64,000 nucleotides of DNA from Mesostigma viride (lineage: Eukaryota; Streptophyta; Mesostigmatophyceae; Mesostigmatales; Mesostigmataceae), in NCBI GenBank assembly GCA_009746045.1, contig RPFO01000542.1, positions 158,501-222,500 of the forward strand. The letters are read 5' to 3'. Shown one piece after another: positions 22,444 to 34,055 of this stretch. Below the pieces are notes generated by a model. That model searched no databases, was not told where the DNA came from, and was given only the letters and a program-made list of their open reading frames with translations. How positions within the stretch are numbered: position 1 is the stretch's first letter; the number at the start of each line of letters is the position of its first letter. A program made the position numbers and the translations under genes.

Positions 22444-23263
22444 CAATCCCTAATCCCTTCTGTTAATGCCAAGGATGTTGGCACTAAAGATGCCATCCTT
22501 GTCCCCTGACCTGTACGACACCAGAATGCTTAAGTGTATTCATGCTGGCATTCGGAATGCGCATACTCAAAGTTGATGACACTGTCAATCATATAGCTGA
22601 CATTGCCGAGTATCAGGACTTGACGCTCAGGACCCCTGAACCACCCAAGAAGCCCCTCGCGATGCTCGCTTCTTCCTCCAATCAGTCATACCCTTCTTGA
22701 GGCTGCCATGCACGCTGCTGTGGCATATTCTTCAGGTTTGCAAGCAATAAAATACTACTTAATAGTACAGTTCATGTCAGAGCAAAAGATACACTTGACC
22801 AAATTATATATTTTACATATTTAAAGCAGAAAACCTAATCTATCAGCTTCTATCAATACCGACGACTAAACTTGGGCGTGCTAAACAGTCACCATGTTGC
22901 ATGCACGTACACCTCCGTTTGCACATGACACATTGACAAGGGTGTCTATTGACCAGCGATATCTAGCCGTTGCATCCATCATAACGCTGGCATCTGTACA
23001 ATATTCCCGTGCCGTCGGTGCTGCCAGCCGCCCCTGTGCCACATCATGTTGGGTGTCATTGTGGCATCAACTGTCGACGTCCAGACAAAAAGTCGGCGGC
23101 GGCCGATCGTGGCCCCAGATGAACGCGTGTGTGGTCATCAAGTCAGCACGCACTGGCTCCACCGGCTCCACCGGCCTGGCTCTATGCGAGGCTGGAGCAT
23201 AACTTTCCCGAGGTCCGGTGACATACATATAGCTCTGCTTCTTCCAGGCTTCTGGCGTGCGCT
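22444..23263. other. Intergenic, no supported gene
   Basis: AT-rich around 22760-22870. Short open stretches near 22894-23202 lack any recognisable domain. Confidence 0.35.
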
Positions 23264-23438
23264 GGTTACCTTATCGGTATATAGCACACCGGGGCCTTGG
23301 TTACCTTATCGATAGATAGCACACCGGGGCCTTGGTTACCTTATCAATAGATAGCACACCGGGGCCTTGGTTACCTTATCGATAGATAGCACACCGGGGC
23401 CTTGGTTACCTTATCGATAGATAGCACACCGGGGCCTT
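23264..23438. repeat. 35-bp minisatellite, 5 copies
   Basis: Unit ggttaccttatcgatagata plus gcacaccggggcctt, five copies with one or two substitutions, followed by a sixth start at 23439 that diverges. Confidence 0.95.
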
Positions 23439-23689
23439 GGTTTCCCTCTAGCTCCCCCTTAACCCTCATCCCCACCATTCTGCCTACAGTTTTACTAGGC
23501 AATCACTTCCTTTTAGTACGCTATGTTTGTATGAACATACTATTACTTGACATCTACTATCAAGTGAGACAACTCAAGCCCTCATATCTACAGCCCCCAT
23601 TTGATTCAAAGTCTGGATCTCATCGGTAGCTAGGTGCCTACCTGGGCTCTTCTCCTTCTCTTGACATATTTCTCCTGCATGTGGGCTAT

Positions 23690-23870
23690 GGGGGGGGCGG
23701 GGCCCGGTGATTGCAGGGTGGAGGAGGTGGGGTTGGGACAGAGCAATGGGACCTGTGGGGTGGGGATACAGGGCTGTGCAGGTGGATCAGGGAGTAGGCT
23801 GGCGAGCTGGTAGATGGGCGGGGAGGGGGGGGGGGGGGGGGGGAGGGAGGAAGAGGTGAAGTAATAAGGG
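23690..23870. repeat. G-rich low-complexity tract
   Basis: Purine-rich, with an almost unbroken G run at about 23824-23843. The apparent proline-rich frames on the other strand are artefacts of it. Confidence 0.7.
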
Positions 23871-24204
23871 AAGGGGGAGACTGGCCACAACTTCTACCTA
23901 ATGCACGACACAATATAGATATCATTGCACCTGGCAATCTCGTAGTCAATTTTGTCATGCTTTGTGTAAAGTCTTGCCTATTGTGACCATCTCTGTGGGT
24001 ACATGTTAGCCAACCAAACTACCTTTGATCCAACAAATGAGAATGTATGGCCCTATCCATGGCTCATCGGGTAGCCCCTGAACCACCACACGCTCTGACC
24101 AACCTGAAGAATCGATTTTAGTTGCTTTTTTTGTCCGCAAATAATGGTATAGACACGTCATGGTCTCTCTCAATGTAACTCTCTTTTGTTAGCACAGTTG
24201 GGCA

Positions 24205-24981
24205 GCTCCTAGCCGTCCCAGAGCCATTGAACTACTTCATCGACGATGGCCACTCCTTGGACGACCAGCTGGCGCACCTGGAGGGCATATCCAGAACGGG
24301 ACTGACAAACGCAGCATCTACCGTGGCCGTCCATACAAGGACAGGCAGCTGCCGCGCACCGTTGTGGTCACCGTGGACGTATGGCGGGAGACGCCGGTGT
24401 TTCAGAGGGATAGCGCGGTCGCCTATTTGCGCCAGTTGCTCACGACCGCCGAGGGCAAGGGCAAGCTCACGCACCTAGCTACTTGAAAAGCTTTGCGCCG
24501 GAGTTCTGCTGCGAGCTCCGGCGAGTGAACGCGGTCAAGGACGCGGTGAGCCTTTAGTGCGCGCTGGAGCTCGGGGTAGCTTGCAGTGACTGAAACATGC
24601 ATGGGCGGATCCCTGTGATGAAGGGGAACGGCGAGACACCTCCGCGTCCCACCTCAGCTCCCCTTCCCCATCCCCGGATATTCTCCACAATCGTCATAAT
24701 GATACTCTCAGGGTTCTCAAGGTGAAGGATTTGGGCAACGGCATCAGCCATGATGCAGTGTGGTACAAGAGGACAACCTGGACCGTGAGACCACTACAGC
24801 TGCAGCGAGACATCCAGCAGCTCATTGCCCGTCAGGACTTTTTGTACAAGTTGGTGGAGGACATGGGGGTGCCGGGCATCCCGGTGCGGCACACTGCATA
24901 CGAGCGTCTGCAGGTAGCAGCGAAAACATGAATGAGATCATGGACTTTTTCTTCGGGCAGAGTGCATCAGACCCTGACTGA
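24205..24981 (+). pseudogene. Remnant of an unidentified protein-coding gene
   Basis: GC-rich coding-like blocks stand out from the AT-rich flanks. The first reads PEPLNYFIDDGHSLDDQLAHLEGIS, then changes frame to RGRPYKDRQLPRTVVVTVDV.. ending TTAEGKGKLTHLA (to about 24478). A second block, 24722-24925, reads VKDLGNGISHDAVWYKRT..LQRDIQQLIARQDFLYKLVEDMG. A final piece, ENMNEIMDFFFGQSASDPD, ends at a stop at 24981. Sequence resembling a 3' splice site (ctcagggttctcaag) precedes the second block. I recognise no family. It could be exons of a host gene with one frameshift, or a decayed transposon gene. Confidence 0.35.
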
Positions 24982-25745
24982 GTGCCGTGGCTGGACCTGT
25001 GTTCAGATTATGTGTTTTATTCAGTAGTTTCAAGGATTGATGTTCCTTGTTAGGACACCCGTGGTAGCTCTTGCCAGCTAATATGTGTTCATGTGCTGGC
25101 ACAACTTGAAAAGTAGTTTGTTTCCTTTTTCTTTGCTTTAAACTGCTGTGTTTTTTTCTATTTGAAATGATTGGCAGTAATCCGGACTACCATCGTAATC
25201 TGGGCCTCGGGAAGCACCCCCAAACTTTATTTGGACTGCTGCAATCGACAGATCTCCGTAAGATGATCCTTGATCTTGCCTTGTAACTCAAAAGTCGGTT
25301 TCCGTTTTAGTGATAGTAGGGCTACAAGAAAGGTGAATTAATTTGGCTGCATGCTGTCCCCTAGCTTAGTAGCAAACTGTAATTAAATTTTTTTTAAAAA
25401 AAATTGCAAATGGGCCAAAGTTAAGACTGGGCAAGTAGGACACGGGGGGGTCCAACACCAACTTTGAGTAGCGCATTCGATAGATGTCGATGAGCACTCT
25501 CTGAATCCGCTGTTTGCATGCCAGAAATGGTCCAAATCCGAAAGGCAGGGATCAAGAACTGATATTTACACCCTGCCAAAAGACGAACGATTTGCACGAT
25601 TTGAAAGCTCGTTTAGATAGCCTCCTTACTCGTCTGTATGCACGTAGGCCTCACGGGCGCAACCACCTTCACGTGCGTGTTTCTCAGACCACGCCCACGG
25701 CAACGTGGCTCTTAGGGATTGCGGCAGGTGCTGATAGTGCGGGAT
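24982..25745. other. Intergenic, no supported gene
   Basis: AT-rich with runs of t and a (25130-25160, 25380-25405). The last ~150 bases may be the decayed upstream part of the following RT fragment (LHDLKARLDSLLTRLYARR). Confidence 0.35.
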
Positions 25746-26107
25746 GCTTATAATTATATTATCACGAAGGCTGACCTTGTTCATTGGATCTCCTATCTTG
25801 TTGATAACACCTTCATTTGTTTTTCGGGCAATGTATACCAACAAGCTATTGGCATCCCCATGGGCACTAACTGTGCCGGGCTCCTTGCAAACCCGTCTAT
25901 CGATACACTTATGAGCTTGCATTCATGGAGAATCTCATTGCCTCAAATGATGATGTTCTCATCATGCGTTTTATCCACACATGTCGATACATCGATGATG
26001 TCATTGCTTTCGACAATCCTGATTTCGCAACCCATTTGTATATCACAGCTGGTCTGCCTGGCATCTACCCGCAAAGGTCCCTCACGTTAAAGCTCACGTC
26101 GGAGGAT
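25746..26107 (+). pseudogene. Penelope-like RT fragment, frameshifted
   Basis: The translation reads ..WISYLVDNTFICFSGNVYQQ, then AIGIPMGTNCAGLLAN, then after a frame change near 25900 FMENLIAS..FIHTCRYIDDVIAFDNPDF..GIYPQRSLTLK. The GIPMGTNC, RYIDD and IYP..L.L motifs in this order are typical of Penelope-like element reverse transcriptases. The GIY-YIG endonuclease that usually follows is missing, because a minus-strand LINE end begins at about 26108. Confidence 0.65.
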
Positions 26108-27310
26108 TAAAAATTAAATTATAACATGCCTCCGTTGGGAGATCATGTAGCACATATTCCTTGATGGATGGGTGGAGTGGAGGAAGCCGCGTAATCGAAC
26201 TAACCTAACTCTAAGCTATCAAGTCTTGAAAATCCTAACTACGCTACTCATCAAAACGCCTCCTCCTCTTGGGGGGAGGTGGCTTGCCCACAGGGGCTGG
26301 CGTGTGAGCCTTGACAATCTTCTGCCACCGCGTCTTGTAATTCTGCATGGCAGTCCAAAAAGGGAGAGGGAGTGAATGCGGTGTTCAAACTGGGCTGGGA
26401 CCACTAGGTCGGCCAGCAACATCTGGGTGTAGTTCGAGGCATGTTTTCCTAGGTACCCTTTAAGGAATGTCCTTGGGGCCGGCCAGGCCAGGTCAAAATA
26501 TGCCGCCCTGGTTGGCCAAGCCGATGGGGGCCGGCCAGACCGGCAAGGGCGGTGTCGACCTGGCTGGTGCGAGCAAGATGTCCTACAAATGCTATCTTAC
26601 GCTGCCTAAGCTCGTCCGAAATACGAGGCATGCCCTGATACAAAGACTCTAATGACCTACGCTTGGAAAACCCTACGTTCAGGACCTGTCGGAGCATCCT
26701 GTAAACCGTGCCATCTAGCTTAGCTGCCAGTGTTTCCGTGAGTGTCCACGCCTCGGCGCCATACGTGAGCACCGTGAGGACCAGGACCTTGAAGAGCATG
26801 CGCTTGCGGTGCTCGCCGGCCCAGGCCCTTCGAGCGCCAGTAGGTGTTGAGCGAACGGAGCCTGGCCCAGGCCAGGCCGATGCGGATGTCCACATCGCCG
26901 GCGGTGTCAGGGAGCATGCTCCCCTACAGTTTGAAGCGATCGCGGAACGGGACCTCCGTCCCGTCGAGCAGGCGCGGCAGCGGTGGGCGACTGGAGGCCC
27001 CAATCACCATTGCCTCAGCCGTTTTGACACTAATCTCCAACCCCACCGCCCTCGCCTCCAGGCCCAGGCAGTCCAGCCAGGTCTGAATGTGCTCGGGGCG
27101 CGCGATGAGGGTGGTGCGTGGGCTAGTAAATTCTGCTTGTTAGTCGGCCCCCCTTCTCCAAGCTCGTTCGTGATCGCTAGGCCAGGGGCACGGCCTGCAA
27201 TGCTAGCAAAGCGAGCACGTGCCTGGCGCATAACATAATCCACTACAATAATATACAGGTACGGCGATAGGACACAACCCTGCCAGACGCCGGTCTGCAG
27301 TGGGCATGGC
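26108..27310 (-). pseudogene. LINE ORF2 C-terminal fragment
   Basis: On the minus strand: QTGVWQG-type motif at the right end, VDYVMRQARARFASIAGR, then after broken frames MLFKVLVLTVLTYGAEAWT, LDGTVYRMLRQVLNVGFSK, RKIAFVGHLARTSQVDTAL, and a C-terminus near 26250 (KPPPPKRR..FDE). The 3' UTR at 26108-26230 is the inverted equivalent of 37860-37980, ending in atttaatttta. The YADD block is missing. It belongs to the same broad family as the full LINE at 38231 but a different subfamily. Confidence 0.8.
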
Positions 27311-27545
27311 GGGGTAAAGCCGTGTTGAGTCCATCTGCCTCCATATTACAGACAAACCAGCAGGCTGCTCGGGTGTGAGCCCGTCTCGTCTAGGGTAGCA
27401 CATGTCCATGCCTAGTCTATCACGGTGAGTCCACGGGCTAGAAGCTCGATAGCTAGATCCATCCATCCCATTTGATGTCCATCCCACTGATTGCCCAGGG
27501 CATGTGCTCACGTGACGCAGTCTACTTGCAAATTAATGAATTAAT
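27311..27545 (-). pseudogene. LINE 3' end fragment
   Basis: Minus-strand codons SPWTHRDRLGMDMCYPRRDGLTPEQPAGLSVIWRQM correspond to the last part of the LINE ORF2 at 43480-43590. A 3' UTR containing tgctcacgtgacgcagtc and an attaatgaattaata tail follows. It abuts the previous fragment in the same orientation; the body between them was lost or the two inserted separately. Confidence 0.7.
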
Positions 27546-28918
27546 AAACAATCGCGGTTACCCAGAAATCCGAAGCCAGCTGTTGGCAGCCCGTGGGTCC
27601 CTGATCACTGGCCGGCCTGGGAGAGATGACAGACACCAGTACGAAGAAGTTCCCCCACGAACTTCTTAGGCAGCGGCTCTAGGCATCACAAGCCTCACCT
27701 CCCTAGGCCTCATCATGTCTTATTTCTATCACAAAGTCTCATAAGACTTCCATGCTCAAGAAACTGGACCAAATTGCGCCAGCCATCACCTTGGCACTTC
27801 TGCAGCCGCTAGGGTTTCCCTACCATTAATTACGTGTTTCCCTAACAGCCACAAGACCGACAGATTCGCCTTATGTAAACAATTCCAGATGTGCCACTTT
27901 ATATACAATAGGTCTCACATTCCAATATCCCGGGATGGGTTGCATGCCCTCCTGGGGTTTGCAAAGCCATCGTGGTTTACGTGGCGGGTGGTGCACACCG
28001 GCCACCCATGAGGGCCATGGTATCAGCGCGCCTTGTCTCACTGGCAATGAAGTCAAAGAGCTCGCAGACTTGGCCTTGCATCACGGACCTACTCCCCTGG
28101 ACCCTTTTGGAGGTTGTTTCGCCAAGAAATAAGGGGCCGTGGACCTCCCATTGTTGTAGACGCGGTCACTGTGGTAACCTCCCACGTGGTTACTCTAGTC
28201 TATAATCACATTATGTGATCTTACATGACCCCTCCACGCACTGGTCGATCAAGGGTAGGCCACTACACAACCCCTCCACCCACTGGTCAATAAGATAGTC
28301 CACCATCACATGTTCTTATACAAACCCTCCTCCACCCACTGGTCGATCAGATAGTCCACCATCTCGGCCAACGGTATGCTGTGCGCGTACGGCCGGTTGA
28401 GGGCCAGCGCCTCCTCATATGGCACGACCACCCTGCGGCAACCAACAGTGACAGGTAGAAAGTACAGGCATACATTGTCCACCGCAAACGTTACAAGAGG
28501 GCAAACATCCCAACATGTTGATGAGTGATCATTATGCCATTACTTGAGACGACCACGCTGCAGAATTCTTTTGAACTTTTTTCTTTTGTTTTTTTTGCAG
28601 TGACGGTGACAGGTGATGGTAGACAAGAAGAATGCATGGCAGGGCAACCAACACGTGACCAGTACGTTACAAAGTGATAGTTATGGCATTAGATGAGACG
28701 GCCACGCTGCGGCGCACGTGGGTGACAGGAGACAGGACCGGCAGACAACGTACAACAGCAGACATTGATAAAAATGAGAGGGCAATCACCCGATGACCAA
28801 GGCCTTATTTAAGTGGTATGCAATTGGATGAGAAGACCACGCCGCCCCCATGCGGGTGGTGCCAGACAAAAGACAGTAGCCAGCGTGACAGCAGGCAGCA
28901 TCGCAGCAAGCAGCAGAC
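27546..28918. other. Intergenic, no supported gene
   Basis: 28225-28360 has three loose copies of 'cccctccacccactggtcgat'. Two diverged stretches near 28540-28620 and 28640-28720 share 'gagacg(a/g)ccacgctgc'. Nothing else is recognised. Confidence 0.4.
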
Positions 28919-29116
28919 AGGCGGCAGGCGGCAGGCGGCAGGCGGCAGGCGGCAGGCGGCAGGCGGCAGGCGGCAGGCGGCAGGCGGCAGGCGGCAGGCG
29001 GCAGGCGGCAGGCGGCAGGCGGCAGGCGGCAGGCGGCAGGCGGCAGGCGGCAGGCGGCAGGCGGCAGGCGGCAGGCGGCAGGCGGCAGGCGGCAGGCGGC
29101 AGGCGGCAGGCGGCAG
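28919..29116. repeat. 7-bp repeat (GGCGGCA)n, about 28 copies
   Basis: Almost perfect heptamer array. Seven is not a multiple of three, so each frame cycles through the same residues and stays open on both strands. Confidence 0.95.
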
Positions 29117-29160
29117 GTGGCGCAAAGGGCACTCAGCGGATGGCCAATATTGAACATAAA

Positions 29161-29361
29161 GAGTAAATAACATGCCATGTAGTGAGAGTAAATAACATGC
29201 CATGTAGTGAGAGTAAATAACATGCCATGTAGTGAGAGTAAATAACATGCCATGTAGTGAGAGTAAATAACATGCCATGTAGTGAGAGTAAATAACATGC
29301 CATGTAGTGAGAGTAAATAACATGCCATGTAGTGAGAGTAAATAACATGCCATGTAGTGAG
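29161..29361. repeat. 25-bp minisatellite, 8 copies
   Basis: Unit gagtaaataaca plus tgccatgtagtga in near-identical head-to-tail copies. Confidence 0.95.
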
Positions 29362-29565
29362 ATGACCAGTGCAAGCATGAGAGATGACCATGTAGTGAGA
29401 TGACCAGTGCAAGCAAGCTAGCAAGCGAGCGGCTGGTGAGCTCTGCCAGCGAAAAACAACGCATATGAATCCACACACCTATGTTCGTAGATCCCACATA
29501 TAGGAACACACACAAGCACTTGCATGTACGCACGCACGCGCGCGCACACACACACACACAAAAGA

Positions 29566-30340
29566 AGAGAAGAGAAGAGAAAAGAAAAGAACAGAACAGA
29601 ACAGAACAGAACAGAACAGAACAGAACAGAACAGAACAGAACAGAACAGAACAGAACAGAACAGAACAGAACAGAACAGAACAGAACAGAACAGAACAGA
29701 ACAGAACAGGGCAGGGCAGGGCAGGGCAGGGCAGGGCAGGGCAGGGCAGGGCAGGGCAGGGCAGGGCAGGGCAGGGCAGGGCAGGGCAGGGCAGGGCAGG
29801 GCAGGGCAGGGCAGGGCAGGGCAGGGCAGGGCAGGGCAGGGCAGGGCAGGGCAGGGCAGGGCAGGGCAGGGCAGGGCAGGGCAGGGCAGGGCAGGGCAGG
29901 GCAGGGCAGGGCAGGGCAGGGCAGGGCAGGGCAGGGCAGGGCAGGGCAGGGCAGGGCAGGGCAGGGCAGGGCAGGGCAGGGCAGGGCAGGGCAGGGCAGG
30001 GCAGGGCAGGGCAGGGCAGGGCAGGGCAGGGCAGGGCAGGGCAGGGCAGGGCAGGGCAGGGCAGGGCAGGGCAGGGCAGGGCAGGGCAGGGCAGGGCAGG
30101 GCAGGGCAGGGCAGGGCAGGGCAGGGCAGGGCAGGGCAGGGCAGGGCAGGGCAGGGCAGGGCAGGGCAGGGCAGGGCAGGGCAGGGCAGGGCAGGGCAGG
30201 GCAGGGCAGGGCAGGGCAGGGCAGGGCAGGGCAGGGCAGGGCAGGACAGAACAGAAGAGAACAGAACAGAACAGAACAGAAAAGAAAAGAAAAGAAAAGA
30301 AAAGAAAAGAAAAGAAAAGAAAAGAAAAGAAAAAAGGAAA
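29566..30340. repeat. Compound pentanucleotide satellite, about 770 bp
   Basis: Blocks in order: (AGAAG/AAAAG) short, (AGAAC)~24 at about 29588-29708, (GGGCA)~107 at 29709-30245, then a short (AGAAC) block and (AAAAG)n to about 30333. The pentamer phase is kept across block borders. Long apparent proteins on both strands (up to 566 codons) are purely this repeat read through; no gene is supported. Confidence 0.95.
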
Positions 30341-30426
30341 GGAAAGGGAAAAAAAGAGAAAAAAGAAATGCCAACCCAAGAACGATGCTACTGGGTGTGA
30401 AATTGAGGACACAAGCACACATGACA

Positions 30427-30590
30427 ACAAAAAAACAACACGTACCCGAGAACAACCAAGCAAGCAAGAAAACAGTTGGTGACCTGTGCCAGCCAAAAAT
30501 GACACCTACCCAAGGACAGGGCTAGCAAGAAAACCATTGGTGACCTATGCCCGCCAAAAACAACACGTACCCGAGGACGGGGCTAGCGGG
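30427..30590. repeat. 60-63 bp tandem repeat, about 3 copies
   Basis: Units share 'aacaacacgtacccgag(g)a' and 'accattggtgacct(a/g)tgcc(c/a)gcca'. A diverged unit also lies left of the pentamer array (29405-29455), so the satellite sits inside this older repeat. Confidence 0.7.
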
Positions 30591-30599
30591 CGATGGCAG

Positions 30600-33500
30600 C
30601 CCCCGCCCCGACGCCAGCGCTGCGGCCGCCGCGTCGCGTGCGGGTTGGCACCATGCGGCGCGCTGCTGATGCCAGCGCAGTAAACCTGTGGGTGGCACGA
30701 CAGCCAAATCACAGCAACAACCACAACAACAGCAAGAACCAGAATCACAGCAACAACCACAACGGCAATAACAACCACAACAAACGGCATAAATGATGGC
30801 ATTAGTGTTGGTGCCAGCACAGCAGGACCATGCCCATGGGTGGGTGAACCATCACGACAACCACCGCAACAACAATGGTGACTTCAATCATTGGTGCCAG
30901 CGTAGCTGGCCCGCTTGGGCACACTGCCCGCTTGTGTGGGCGGATACAGGAACGCAGTATACACCTCATTGACTTAAATGTAACGATGCCGACGCAGAGA
31001 ATGAAGGTACCCAGTGGGGGGGGGGGCAAGGCAGTCCACTTGTCAAGAAATGAAACACTTCTCAATGTCAGGATGAGCTGAAACGCCGAGGCAGGTATCT
31101 GTAGTATTGTGATAAATATAGGAATCAGTACTACGACAATCTGAGTCTGTATCAATCCCGCTGCTGGCTTGATCTCACTGTTGACTGCTATCGGGGATAA
31201 AAACATTAAGTGCTCAAGGATGCAAATGTTAAAGATGCGCACGTGAGAACTGAAGCCATGAGAATGAGGACGACAACGATGACAGTCGTAACAGCAGCAC
31301 TAATGATATTGATCATAGCCGCTGTATCATGAATCATTCCTAATCAAAACATAATACTGTGTCAAAGCCAGGATGGACAACCCCTTGGGTCAGGGTCTCC
31401 ATCAACGCTTGGGATGACACGAAGCAACAATGCAAAAGGTTTACGACACGGCTGAGCTTACAACAAGCGGCACCCACACGATCCAGAAACAAAGGCAAAA
31501 AAAAAAAGGGCAAGGGTTTTGGTGCAAGGGCTCATGGTTGTCAATGCAACAAGTCTTAAACAATGCAGAAGTTCTTACAAGAAAAATGACAATGGAACAA
31601 TATTGATTGAAAAAAGCTACGACGGGATATAGTGGGTTTCGCCACAAAATCTTGAAGTGGGTGCGCCAGAAAACCTTCAGCGCAATAAAACAAAAAATCG
31701 ATATGCATATACGCAGCAAGGCACAAACGAAAAAGGGTCTTCAGGTTGCTCCTAGGTCCGCTGGGGCTTCCACTACCATGGGAAGCAATACTACTGATTG
31801 TAATGTTATGTTCCATGTTGACCTTGATTTCTATACGACATGTTAGGGCATACCCTATCCTTAGACCTGCAGCGAACTACCGAACCATGTTACGCCACTG
31901 GCATTCCAACAAACGCTCACGTAACGCTGTTACGTGTTAATTAATTCATTAATTCCAACAAACGACTGTCGCTGTGACTGACTGCCACCAGGCCGGGAAA
32001 ACTGTACATGGTCGCATTGAAAATTGATTGTTAGGGGCTTAAGGGATACCTTCGAAGCGTTTACTGTAAAGACGGGGAAATCAAACCGCTGAGGTTGAGC
32101 GGGTTCTTATACGTTGTTATGACATTTAGTAGTGGCGTGAAAATGTAATCCGCCCTGAACGAGCCGCGCCCGGGCACATACCCGGGTTTCCGCTTTGATT
32201 GTAATCACGGGGCTCGGATTCCTCCTCCGAGAAACTGGAATCGTCAAACTTGCTTATCAAAACTGCGCGGTTTTGCTTCCTTCGACGACGCTGGCCTTTT
32301 GCGGTCTCTTCTTCCAAGGCCTTCTGCTCCCGAAGTGCCAGGTCCCATCCATTATTAACTCCAAGGGCCATCTTGGTCAGATACACGATTCGGGTTGAGG
32401 AAAACGAAGAAAATCCTGCTCAGTTATGGATAGCCTCCCGGCCCTAACACCAACTTAACCAGCAATAAAATTCATTGGTTTTCATGCATGACCATGATCG
32501 CCTACAAAAGAATGGATAAGGGCACTCTTTCTCATCCAAAAGCCAGGTTCGTAAGCTTAACTATGCGTCCATATTTTCAAAGCCGAGAGGAAGTCAAACA
32601 ATTGCTGCTTTTCACGGCTCCATAATATAGGCGTTCGAGGGTTGAAATTTTAGCGACAATCAGTACTGATGCCATTTACGTGAGATTACGAGGCAGGCTC
32701 GCGCGATCTGCGTCGTATGACAGCGGGGGGCCAAGTACACGGTCGCTTCAGAAATCAGAAGACTTGCATTCTCGGCATTGTTTCCTCAACCCACGTGGCA
32801 AAAGGCGAGGGCAGATATTGATCCCCGATGCTACCATATCCGTCAAGTAGCTTACCACTCAATGCGGCAATCTTGATCTTGGTTTGCGCAGCGATTCACC
32901 TTGTTGTTGTTGTGGGTTGTGTTCACCTTATGGCAACAACAATGCACATCTATCCCACCCATTTACTCTCCCAACGTTTTACGACCGTCAGATGGGTGAA
33001 TCTGACGGACGGACGGACAGGTACACCCGAGAACCGCACAGATGTAGCCGAAATCCGCACAGATGTAGCCGAAAAACCGCACAGATGTATCCGACAAACC
33101 ACACAGACGCGACGCGAGGGATTGGGGCCGTCGGATGGTGGAGGCGTTGTCCCCAACCCGAGGGGCGACGGGTTGACAAGGGTAAAGGTGGCGCAAGCCA
33201 CCGGCGGTGGGCGGGGGCGCCGAAGCGCCTGTGGCGCGGTGGAACAACAGGACAACGGAAGTAGCGGTCCTAAGTTTTCTGCATGTTCCCATCAGCTGCT
33301 ATCTACAGTGCCGTAAGCGGAACCGCCCACACACACAACGGAAGTACCCAGTTCAAACCCGCGCAGGGGCTAGCGGTCCTAAGTTTTCTGCATGTTCACA
33401 TCAGCTGCTATCTACAGTGCTGTAATAAGCGGAACCACCCACACAACAACAAAAAACAAGACCAACAACAACAACAGTACATATGGCAGTATCTGAGTAT

Positions 33501-34055
33501 CAAGCAAGTGGTGATGGGACGTTCGGTAGAATCATATGACGCATCAACCCCCCTGGCCTCAGGCAACTGAGGATTCCCTCACTACAAAGTGTAAACAGGG
33601 TGTAAACAATAAATTCTTATTCGCGTACATGGCCATGGCCGAGCTGTCAGGCGTGCAATTTGATCGCATGATGGCGGTAAATCTCTCCCTAAACGACTCT
33701 CCTTAAACTAAGCTCACCAAGGCATGCTACACGGAGCCCGAAGAAGCTTTTTGGTTGTCACATTGGAAAAGTGTTTACTTTCGTCGTACTGAAATGCTGC
33801 ATTGAGCATTGGCCTGACCAGTTCACCTTCTATAGAAGAAATGTCTACACGTTTGAAAGAAGATCTTTGATTTAGCCGCAGCGAAGTCTTTGGCTTGCTG
33901 GAAGTCAGTGTGTGGCTTGAGCTCGCAGAGCGCTTCTGCGCAACCGAAGCTTTGAAGCATGGCTGGCTGAAAGTTAAATTGCCGATCCGGTATAACCCCA
34001 GCACACATCAGGACACTGAAGGCCGAGGGGGGATTTTAGGGAAGAACTGAAGTGA
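30600..34055. other. Intergenic region with short repeats
   Basis: 30705-30795 is rich in caacaacaac/cagcaaca. 33030-33100 has three copies of a ~20-bp unit (ccgcacagatgtagccgaaa). 33257-33425 holds two ~110-bp copies sharing 'gcggtcctaagttttctgca'. A short open frame on the minus strand at 32126-32386 is listed separately. I see no other gene. Confidence 0.45.
32126..32386 (-). CDS. Possible exon of unknown gene (charged protein)
   Basis: The 86-codon frame encodes LREQKALEEETAKGQRRRRK then FDDSSFSEEESEPRDY, a charged, helical then acidic-serine segment that looks more like a nuclear host protein than a transposon product. There is no domain I can name and no flanking exon found. Chance is possible. 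Confidence 0.2.
   Translation of the reverse strand: MYLTKMALGVNNGWDLALREQKALEEETAKGQRRRRKQNRAVLISKFDDSSFSEEESEPRDYNQSGNPGMCPGAARSGRITFSRHY

Noticed and set aside
23264-23438. CRISPR-like array of direct repeats
   Set aside because: The 35-bp units are contiguous with no unique spacers, and the genome is eukaryotic. The same holds for the arrays at 2631-2866 and 62815-63385.
28805-30505. Long open frames of 333-566 codons on both strands
   Set aside because: They are read-through of 7-, 25- and 5-bp tandem repeats with low-complexity products; no domain.
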